Shown piece by piece: positions 1 to 10,400 of a stretch of DNA of 64,000 nt; the stretch's first letter is position 1, and every line of letters begins with the position of its first letter. The translations under genes were made by a program, and so were the position numbers. Below the pieces are notes generated by a model, which was given only the letters and a program-made list of their open reading frames with translations, was not told where the DNA came from and did not search any database. This stretch comes from Tetragonia tetragonoides (taxonomy: Eukaryota; Streptophyta; Magnoliopsida; Caryophyllales; Aizoaceae), in NCBI GenBank assembly GCA_038025085.1, contig CM076151.1, positions 9,739,001 to 9,803,000 on the forward strand, given 5' to 3'.

Positions 1-516
1 GCTATGGAAGAAACAATTTTTGAGAAGAGGGTAAAGAGAGTTAGATGTTACTCTGATAGGAAAGTGTGACTGTTCATGGGGTAAACACAGCTTATTTAGT
101 ACATAGTTAGTGATATAGCTGTGTTTGAGTTCATGAGATGAGTTTTTATGTGTGCCATTGCAACAATATATGATTGCTTTTAGCTGCTCTGATTACACAT
201 TTGGTGTTTTGTGCTCCATATGCATCGATCTCACAACGAATACATACTTAAGTCAAGAGTTATCTAGCTATCATCTGCGGTCCTGTGTTTCTTCTTCTGA
301 GTTATCTCCTTTTCTTTTCATAGTGAATTGATTCAATTGTGGGTAATAGCATCTAAATGATCTATTGGATGGCGATAGGGTAAAGAAATGAAGAGGAGAT
401 GTGGAATGGAAAATATTACTCTTGTCAGACTTGTTGCTTGCTCAATGTTAAAATGCTATACACAACCTATGTAGTAGTAGGTTGTTGATAAATTGCTGTA
501 TGAATTTTCATTTTAG

Positions 517-1396
<880 letters not shown>

Positions 1397-2272
1397 TGTA
1401 ATTTGTTGGAGAGTGAAGAAACTCATCTCTCATAACAAAAAAGAAGGGGAAGAGCAACACCAGGGTCGGGGGCTGAGGTCCTATAGCAACTCACGGTGTT
1501 GACAATAATTCTGATTGATGACATGATATTGATGAATTATTATACCAAAGGAATGCATCAATTGTAGATTCTTGTGAAGCACAGTGGTATATGGCAATAC
1601 TATTCTTAAATGATCAAAAAACCTTGTATTCTTGTATTTGAGATCATGTTATGATATCAACTAGTGTAACTACTGCATTTCATTAAGAGTGTACTAGGTT
1701 CAATGAACATTATTCCACGGCAAATATATGCAGCAGCCTTACCAACTACAGAGAGGCCTACTAGAAGCCTATTTTGTTAGACTTTAGATTATTAATGTAG
1801 CGACTGTTTGCTGCTCAACAACCAATCAAAAGACAAGCGCAAGCCGCCAATGGGACACAGGAAAACTTACTATCTTGTCTCTGTGATGTTGATTCATGCA
1901 ATGGTGCTGGGTAGTCTGCTATTAACTCAGTTGTCAGAGGGAAGGATCAAGCCACTATATCACCCACTAAGAATAGGATATCAGGAACTGGTAGTTATGC
2001 CTAATTAGGTGCAAACAAATTCTCATCGCAAACTTATAAAAACTTCATCGTTAAAACTGTTACAGGGCTTACACCGTCATCAGTAAGCTGCTACAGGCTA
2101 AGAGAGCATGACACTGTTACACTACATTTCTCACAACAACATTGCCGAACAAGCAGTACTTGTTACATTACAGTACTGCTCCGCTAAAAAGAATAAAAAT
2201 GAAAATTCAAGTTACAGACAACTAATGATTGATCTCTCTTAGGGGTGACCTGTCAAGGCTGGCTTCAACTTC
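1397..2272. other. Intergenic interval between convergent genes
   Basis: This holds the 3' untranslated regions of the MDP1-like gene (+) and the coiled-coil gene (-), whose 3' ends face each other. No coding signal was seen. The part from about 2005 on is also present, diverged, at 16085-16320 next to the pseudogene copy, so the duplication that made that copy included 3' flanking DNA. Confidence 0.6.
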
Positions 2273-5263
2273 CTATGTCGTGCGAGTGCAATTAACATCC
2301 TTCTGAACATCAGAAAATGTATCTGATAATGTGTCTGATTCCAATCTAGAATCATCTTCAGAATTCTGCAACATTTTCCCCAACATTCCCTCAAGTTTCA
2401 CATCTTGTGCACAAAATTCACCAATCTGCCCACACATTTCTTCAATGTAAATGAGCAGGCTGTCCCTTTCTGTAAACAACCTTTTGATGTCGTTGCTTGC
2501 AGCCTCTTTATCTTGCTCAAGATCCTTCACCCATTCCTTCAACTTAATCTGTTCATCCCCAAAATTGCAGACCAATTTCTCCATCTCCAACTTCTTATCC
2601 TCTACGAGACCTTCAAGTACTTTAGCCGATTGGTTTGATTGAAACAAAGACTCCTCTTGATGTAACACTTTGCCGTGCAAATCACTGACAGCCATTTCCA
2701 GTGCTTCAATAGCGTTGTTTTTCCTTTCCATCTCTGTGTTCATATGGGATTCAGTCTTCTTTAAAGCGTCTTCAAGTGCAATCATCTTAATCAGACTTTC
2801 CATTTCTTGTGACAATGAAAAGACAACCATATCCATGAAGTTCTGTTCAAGTGATGAAGCTAAGCCCTGAAGACACCTAATGTGCTCATCCTTTTCTCTT
2901 GTGATCTTACACAGTTTTTCCTTTTCACATTCAACTTTCTTCTCTGCTTCTAGCCTTGCAGATTCAGCGGCTTCATATTCTCTTTTTGCAGACTCTTGCT
3001 CTACTGTTTCTTTATCTCTCTGAAGAATCTCAACTGTTTCATTCCTCTCCTTTATGATTCTGACATAGTCTACCTCTTTCTTGTGTGCTTCTACCACCTC
3101 CAGTTTCATTGTACCGTTAGCCGCTTCTGCTTGTGCCAAGTTCTGAGCCAAAGTAGAAATCTTTTGCTGGAGATCATCTATTCTCTGCTCTTGCTCAACC
3201 AATCTGTGTTGGAGACTCTCATTCTCCTTTCTTAGACTCTGCTCTGTCTCAACCTGCTTGAGAAGGGATGTCTCCAATTCCTTAATGATTTTGACATGTT
3301 CCACCTCTTTCTTGTGTGCTTCTACCACCTCCAATGTTATTGTCTCGTTAGCCGCTTCTGCCTGTACCAACTTTTGATCCAAAGTAGCAATCTTTTGCTG
3401 GAGATCATCTATTCTCTGCTCTTGCTCTTCGGATCTGTGTTGAAGACACTCATTCTCATTTCTTAGACTCTTCTCTGTCTCAACCTGCTTGAGAAGGGAT
3501 GTCTCCAATTGCTTACAGATTTCTTGGCTCTCTTCGAGGCAAGTTCTCAGGCTTTCTGCTTTGGATTTCCACGTCTGCAGTTCCATCTCTGCCTGACCAG
3601 CTTCACTTATCTTCACAGCCAATTTAGAATTTGATTTCTCAAGAGCATCTGACACATTTCTTAGAGCAACTTCCATCTGGCTAATTTGTTCTTTCAAGCG
3701 AAGATGGCAGCCTGATGAGTCCTCCAACATCTTTTTATGTTCGTCAAGCTCCTTCTCTAAGATGGTGCTACGCTCTTCCAGTAACTTAAGTGAATCAAGC
3801 TTCTGAGTTAAAGATGCAATCTCCTTGCGGGCCTGCTGCAGATCACCCTGACCTTTTAACTGTTCTGCGGAAACTGCTGCAATCTTCTCCCCTCTTTGCC
3901 CATTCAATGCTTCAGTTTGAGCCTCCGAACTGAAGAGATTTGAGTAAGCATCAGAAAGTTCTGACTTCAACACCATGAGCACAATGGAAGTCTCTTCACC
4001 AGAAACCTCCATTGCAGAATGACAATTATCCAGCTGGATCTTCAGTTGGTGCATTTGTTCAGTTTGTCTCTTTATATCAGACTCATAGCATTTCATATCA
4101 CCTATCAGTTTCTCCATTTTAGAGTTCCATTCAGCTTCTCTTTCCTTCAGAGTCAGGAAACAATTGCTATGCACCTGCTCCAAATCTTTAAGTTTGTGTC
4201 GTAACTTGGTAAGAGAAGGATCTGGCTTTCTCTTGCTGATTTGAGCTTCCTGTAGCTCTTTCACAGATCCAAGAAGCTCCTTGTTATCTTGCTCAAGGTG
4301 CACAACCCTGTACTCCATCTCCTTCATCAGAGTCTCCTTCATCGCCAATGAGTTCCTTAAACCCGCAATTTCTTCATCTCTTTTGCCGCTGAGACTTTCA
4401 ATCATTTCTTTCGCTTCCTCGCATTCTGCTAACACTTTCTCAAAGCACTGTTTTGATTCTGACAGTTGAATTTCCAGCACCTTCCTTTTGCTTTCCTCGT
4501 GGGCTAGAGCTTGATTGCACATCTTTAACCGAGATTCAAGGCTTTCAGCTATTCTAATCTGAGAATCCAATTTGGACTGCAATGCTGATATTTCTTCCAA
4601 GAGAGACGACTTTTCAGATGCCCATTCTATCTTGCTCGACTTAAACTGGTCCTGAAGCCGCTTGTGAGCGTCTTCAAGATGTTCAAACTGCTCTTTCTTC
4701 CATTTCAGCTGATTCTCAATGTTCATGCTTTGATCCTCCAAGCTTGATATAACATCATCTCTCTGTCTCAATTCCTTCCCTACCCGAGCCTTTTCTTCTT
4801 CTTCTAAGCACTTCCTTTGTGAATCAGCTAAAAGGGTTTTTAGACCCTCAATCTCTTCATCTCGAGAACAAAGCTTCCTCACCAAATCCTCATTTCTTCC
4901 AGTTGCTTCCTCTAAAGCTGACACTAGTTTTCTGTTCTCACCTTCCAACTTTTCCACCTTCTCACCACTCTCAACCCGAAACTTATCATTCAAACAAGTG
5001 ACTTGCTTAAGTGATGATTCTGTTTCATGCAATCTAGACTTGATGTCTTCATAGAGATGCCTTACTTCAGATATCTCCTCTAATTTCGCATTCAATTCTT
5101 TTTCCTGCTTTTCTATCTGCAACTTTGCTTCTTGAATTTTATCTACTTGCTCAGTGTTTGCTCTTCTTAAACTCTCAGAAAGTTCTTTTTTGATCCGGTA
5201 TTCTTCCTTGAGCGTCTCCAGTTCTGTTTTTACTTCATCCAATTCTTTGTACACTCCTTCCAT
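2273..5263 (-). CDS. Long coiled-coil protein, At4g38062-like
   Basis: One uninterrupted coding exon of 996 codons starts with MEGVYKELDEVKTELE. Almost the whole protein is charged heptad-type sequence (E, K, L, Q rich) with no membrane segment. Conserved blocks include KWKKEQFEHLEDAHKRLQDQ, MCNQALAHEESKRK and MEYRVVHLEQDNKELL, which I recall from the plant family represented by Arabidopsis At4g38062, of unknown function. The extreme C-terminus (about residues 960-996) is acidic and Ser/Asp rich. About residues 585-738 contain two 77-residue tandem copies (separate entry). The start is the first ATG after a spliced leader: the minus-strand acceptor falls at 5329-5330. A broken partial paralogue lies at 16085-17158. 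No biochemical role can be read from the sequence; a scaffold or cytoskeleton-linked role would be a guess. Confidence 0.9.
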   Translation of the reverse strand: MEGVYKELDEVKTELETLKEEYRIKKELSESLRRANTEQVDKIQEAKLQIEKQEKELNAKLEEISEVRHLYEDIKSRLHETESSLKQVTCLNDKFRVESGEKVEKLEGENRKLVSALEEATGRNEDLVRKLCSRDEEIEGLKTLLADSQRKCLEEEEKARVGKELRQRDDVISSLEDQSMNIENQLKWKKEQFEHLEDAHKRLQDQFKSSKIEWASEKSSLLEEISALQSKLDSQIRIAESLESRLKMCNQALAHEESKRKVLEIQLSESKQCFEKVLAECEEAKEMIESLSGKRDEEIAGLRNSLAMKETLMKEMEYRVVHLEQDNKELLGSVKELQEAQISKRKPDPSLTKLRHKLKDLEQVHSNCFLTLKEREAEWNSKMEKLIGDMKCYESDIKRQTEQMHQLKIQLDNCHSAMEVSGEETSIVLMVLKSELSDAYSNLFSSEAQTEALNGQRGEKIAAVSAEQLKGQGDLQQARKEIASLTQKLDSLKLLEERSTILEKELDEHKKMLEDSSGCHLRLKEQISQMEVALRNVSDALEKSNSKLAVKISEAGQAEMELQTWKSKAESLRTCLEESQEICKQLETSLLKQVETEKSLRNENECLQHRSEEQEQRIDDLQQKIATLDQKLVQAEAANETITLEVVEAHKKEVEHVKIIKELETSLLKQVETEQSLRKENESLQHRLVEQEQRIDDLQQKISTLAQNLAQAEAANGTMKLEVVEAHKKEVDYVRIIKERNETVEILQRDKETVEQESAKREYEAAESARLEAEKKVECEKEKLCKITREKDEHIRCLQGLASSLEQNFMDMVVFSLSQEMESLIKMIALEDALKKTESHMNTEMERKNNAIEALEMAVSDLHGKVLHQEESLFQSNQSAKVLEGLVEDKKLEMEKLVCNFGDEQIKLKEWVKDLEQDKEAASNDIKRLFTERDSLLIYIEEMCGQIGEFCAQDVKLEGMLGKMLQNSEDDSRLESDTLSDTFSDVQKDVNCTRTT
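3049..3510 (-). repeat. In-frame 231-bp tandem duplication inside the coiled-coil gene
   Basis: Two adjacent units, about 3280-3510 and 3049-3279, each encode 77 residues starting LETSLLKQVET and ending HKKEV..V.IIKE. The phrase ctctgtctcaacctgcttga occurs at 3242 and again at 3473, exactly 231 bp apart. The length is 77 codons, so the frame is kept and the coiled coil is lengthened. Confidence 0.93.
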
Positions 5264-6250
5264 TTTAATAAATTTTGAATTGAATGAGCAACAACCCCAC
5301 TTCTCAATTTTGGCAAATTTTCACTAACCTGAGTAGAGAAACAATTAGCCATAAATTTAATTGGTAAGATAAAAAGGGTAGCCATTTAATGGTCAGTTTA
5401 TCAGAAACAAGATCATAAAATGCAAGAAGTAGACACAATGGTAATACTTTTAGTACTAAATTCCCTCAGTCATTCTCTCTTCATCACTCTCTCTATTATT
5501 GCTCCCATAGCAAATGGGTTTCATCCCAAATAATTTCAGCCCACACAATTTTTATATCATCCACAAGATCATCTGGTAACTACAAATTAAATGTAAAAAA
5601 CCACCATTTGAAATATACATTTCTTGACAAGAAAAAAATCATTTTAGGTCCTCAATCTCAAAATTCAATGAGATGTAGGGACTTTTAAAAGTTGAAAATA
5701 CAGTATCACCAATACCTCAACAAGACCCAAATACACAAATCAAGAACTTTCTGTAAATCAAGAAAAACCCATATTGCATATTATGTCAACCCAAGTAACC
5801 ATTAGAACCCATTGCCACAATCACACAAGAAACAAAAGAACTAGGGTAAACGCAAACAAACCAGTTACTGTATTAACTTATTATCGTTGTAAATCAATTT
5901 CATAATAAACTTTTTAATTAGGGTTTTTTTAGAATCGTGAAATGTTCACCCAATCAACAAAAGTTATATGTTGACATTCAAATACCAAATGCACCTTCCA
6001 AATCCTAAGCATCTTGATCTCGAGTACTCATTTAAACATTCAATTCAAGGCACTAAAACTAGAAATTTGAAATACATATCACAAAATAAATCATATGAAG
6101 AATAATGTTATAGGCAACACTTACCTATGATGAATTTGATGCTTACCCAGATCTGATCCCCGTGACCACTGAGAGTGAGGAGAGAGAGAGTGTGTGTGTT
6201 TGGAAGTTAGGCCGAATGATGAGAGAGATTACGGTTCTTCCTCAAGAGCG
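5264..6250 (-). other. Spliced 5' leader of the coiled-coil gene
   Basis: On the minus strand a strong donor (CATAG|GTAAGT) falls at 6121-6125 and an acceptor (CTACTCAG) at 5329-5333. This implies a leader exon from about 6250 to 6125, a 796-bp leader intron, and a leader part 5328-5264 joined to the coding exon. The transcription start is not located. The gap otherwise holds only AT-rich sequence. Confidence 0.55.
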
Positions 6251-6259
6251 GGAGCTTGA

Positions 6260-7497
6260 GGTTTAAATTTTTGAGCCACGGAACTCCGTTTCTCTTCACG
6301 GATGCCGTTAACTTCTTCTTCTTTTTTTTTTCCTTCTTTTTTTTTTTTTTTTTTTTTGCTAGTCTCTTTTTCCTTTCTTTTTGTTTGGAGGTATCTTTGC
6401 CTCTTTGGTGTGTAGTTATTTTTTTTTTGGTTAAAAAAGAAAAAGAAAATATCTATCGAAAAGAAGAAGAAGAAGAAGGTTTTATGAGTCCATCATCCAC
6501 CGTAACTACTCCGATAAGGTGAGGTGATAGTGGTTGGTAGTACCACACTATCAGCCTTCAAATTTCGAGAAATACCCAGATTCGAAACTTCATTCCCGTG
6601 CTTTGGGGTGATAATTAAAGTGATATATTTCGCCTTACCTATCCATGGGTCCTTAGACTCATAGGCTAATTAGTTTACTGCACCCTATAAATCTTCGAAT
6701 CGATAAAGCTTTTCTTAAAACAAATGTAGCGTTTTCTAAAATACAATCATAGATCTTATGTTTGTGTTCTCCATAACTTTGATTAACCCTAACTAGATTC
6801 CAATAATGTTAATGATCCTTTTCATTTCAGATTCTTGTCCATTTCCTATTTGGTGGTCAAGATTATTCTACGGATTGTCCATGAAATGACTATATCTTCT
6901 CTTACTTATTAAGTTTATCTCCATTTACATGATGTTTGTTTTGGACATAGGCAGCCTTTACTCCGTTTGCATAGTGGCTGTTTCTGCAATGAGGATCATA
7001 GAAGTCACCACTTGATTGGATATGCATGTTGTGATCATTTTGCGATCAGCCTCCGTGACAATCAAAAACTGTTTGTAGCTTAGATAAAGCAATGAAAAAC
7101 TAGTAGTAGAACAGTCACATTGATCTTTCAGAAACATTCAGTCATACTCATACAACTAAAACCAACCAAATGTTTTTCTCAATTTAAGTCTCGGTACAGA
7201 TGTTAGATTTCCCTTAACCAGCCACGCTTTTATCCACACTAGAGAAGAATGATCAGAACTGAAAGCAATCAACGTCGACTATACAAAGCCAACAAAAGAA
7301 TAGGATCATCTTGCTAAAGCTGCTCCATGCAGCGCCAGATTACCAGGTCAACCACCAGAAAACCCATAACATATAGGAGTATTTGCATACATGTGCCTCA
7401 GAAACAATCAGCTTCAACAATGCTTTCATCACTGTTCCCGAGAATGCCAGACAAGGAATTGTGCCAATGCTTTCATAAGTAGTACTCTTAACTTCTT
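6260..7497. other. Intergenic: polypyrimidine tract, no gene seen
   Basis: A C/T-rich stretch with long T runs lies at 6316-6375, and a short (aag)n run at about 6460-6478. The right part, up to 7497, should contain the 3' UTR of the membrane protein gene on the minus strand. The open frames here are short and low-complexity. Confidence 0.5.
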
Positions 7498-10400
7498 TCA
7501 AGCCGCCCTATTTTCAATCAACAAAGCTTCAAGCTCCTCTCGCTTTCTCTCCAATTCCTGCGGTAGGCCACAAAGCAAAAGACAGCATCAGGAGTCTAGC
7601 TAAAAGGTTTTCTTCTGGCTCCATCAGATTGGAAGGAAATACCAAAACCCTCCTCAGCCCCAATCCCCATGAGAGGGGACGGAGAAAATTGTCAGATGAA
7701 CAGGATCAGAAACTTTTATGGAGCATTTTCTTTCTTCACTTGTCCCCCCCCCCTATTTGGTTATCCATACTTTGCACCAATTTGGTTGGACAAGTAACTT
7801 CAGCCAAACATTTCTCATATCTAAAGAGATTCTGTTGGAGGAGCTACAAAATATTATAGTTTAGACTTTAGAAGAACTCTTAAATGTCAATTCTAAAGTA
7901 GAACCAGACAAGCCAAGTTTTGTGCAAACTGTACACAACCATTACATAAGTGAGCACCGAAATGATATAAGTAATATGGGAAACTGAGAATTGGGGTTTG
8001 GTGCAGTGGCACTACTCCCACCTTCCACCCCCGAGACGGGGGTTCAATTCTCATCCCCAGCAGTTTGGGATCCCCTTTATCATCCCCCCAAGCTGCTGGG
8101 ACCATCTTACCATCTTTAAATAAAAAAATAAAAAAATAAGTAATATGGGAAACTACAAATTGCCAGCACTGACATTGACAACAAAGGATTATACTCCGTA
8201 GGATTCACAAAAACCTCACCCTTGTGCACCTTCGAACCTCGACTCCATTACAACTAAACCACTAACTCTCCAGCAGATTAATTATGACAAAATAGGTCCT
8301 CTGAACTAATCATCTAGGAGGGCAATATTGTATTAGTAGATGTTTTAGAATTCAATCCTACTTGACCTGCTCCACCCTCATCCAGTCATCCCCATCCCCC
8401 ACTCTCGCAATAATTACTTAATAAGGATATACATATTGAGATGCTTTATGCAAGCTATCGTTGGACCAGGAGCTCCATGTTAGTAATTACTCACTTCGGC
8501 CTTTTGGATCAATCATATATCTTGAGCAGCTCGCCTAGCTTGCTTGAGTAAATAATTATTTTGTTTTTGTTTCTTGGGGATGAATTACAAGAATCAAACC
8601 AGTGTTATCACCACTCCATCCCTGATTGGTATTGAGTCTATTGACCGTATTATTGACAGTCTGGAACGCAGCATGGAACACATCCATTAGGCTTTATCAT
8701 GGAATGGCTTGAGTAAATGATCTCAGCCATTCCATAATAAAGCTTAATGTTTCCTTAAAGCCATGCAGACTGTCAGTAATACGGTCAATATCAATTTACC
8801 TGACACAATAATGAAGGTAAGTTGTGGAACGGAAGGGTAAGCACAAATATTAATGCAATATGTTATATTGTGCTAGTAGTGAGTCCTGTTCAAATAGTTT
8901 CCTTCACTTTGACATGGCATGATTTATGTTGTGCTAACTTGGTGTTTTGGCACAGCATTTAGTGTGCGCGGCCAGTGTTCTGGAGTTATTGCAGGTCCGT
9001 TTTGTGAGCTTTGGCATAATGCTATGTTTGCAAATTTGTGGTTTATAATACGGTCCGTTTTGTGAATGCACCGTGTTTTTCTTGGGTACTTTGTAACCTG
9101 ATCTTCTATGGCATCGGCTGACTTATTTAGTTTCTTACTGGGCTAGGGCTGGAATGGAGGGGCCTCTAGGAGCTACTTAACTTCTCATGTTTTAGAGAAA
9201 TTCGGATAATTTGCAATTGTATGAATCGTGAGGACTCCTTGTCCTCTCTAGTTGTGTACCAGTGTGGTTAATACATCTCTTCTATCTAACAAACATAACA
9301 AATGTAAAGTAGCTAATATTGACAGAAGTGACACCGTCCCGGTTAGCCTTTGATACTGTAGGACAGAAGCCTTTATACTATACCCCATTAATGGATCACC
9401 AGCTGAACCATAAATCTCCTGTCCCAATCAGACTAGGATGTTATTTTCCTTCATAAATATGGAGCAGCACACTCACCTCTAGATCCTTAGCTGCTTGTTC
9501 CCTTGTAATTTGTTTCTGTTCAAGAGAACGTTTCAGATGACCAATGCATAAGACTCCCTGAAAATTGGCCAATAAATAGAATATGTTGATTCGAATCGAA
9601 ATGATAATAGGGCTACACTACCATGCAAGACAATCGACGGGATAAATTAAGTTTTTTTGACAAAAAATTTGATATTAGGTCATTAATTCATTTGGATACT
9701 CTATTTTCAACCCTTCTTCTCTATAGCGTCAAATTGTCAGTATACCATGATGAGACTTCTGAACAGCACAAACCATGTCCATAAAATTCATGACTTTGGA
9801 TAACGAACACTTAATTTTCAGATTATAGATTAAACAATCAGTATATAAACAGAGTGAATTTGGAGCTCAAAATAAGTTAAAACAAATCAGAGTGCTTTTA
9901 CAACTCAATACAGTTGTGCATTGAGCCGTGTATACAATGTGTCTCTGTAGTCTATCCTTGCAATATAATAAATAATAAATAAGTCTGTGCACGTCATCTT
10001 ACCGATACAACATACACAACACCACATGATAGCAGTAGATAACTTGCTATGTTCTGAAGAAGAACCAGGTCCTGCCGCTTTCCATAATAGTCAGGAAACG
10101 CCCTAGTCATGACAGCAACACTAGGGGAAGCAATTCATGAGTGTTAGGTCATATTAGGGGTCAAGTAACCATGCATAGGTTTAGCTGAACTTCTTTCAAA
10201 TACATTAACACTCAAGAGAAGTGGCATGCAGACTAATGATCTCCAGATATAACCGACCTGAATTAACTTTTACTTGAATTTCGTATTTTGTAACAGCTAC
10301 TAATAAGCTTCCTCATTGCATTGCTACATCTAAGTAGGTTGGCAGCTTGCGATGGTTCAGTTAGGTGCCATAAAGTTATGCTGAATCATTAGCTACTCTG

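Noticed and set aside
1..516. First exon of the MDP1-like gene
   Set aside because: No DxDxT-type motif or open frame with a donor was found, so the first exon is taken to be outside the window.
8560..8640. Possible further minus-strand SINE next to the foldback
   Set aside because: A box B-like ggtttgattcttg and an A-rich tail are present, but no box A or target duplication could be found.
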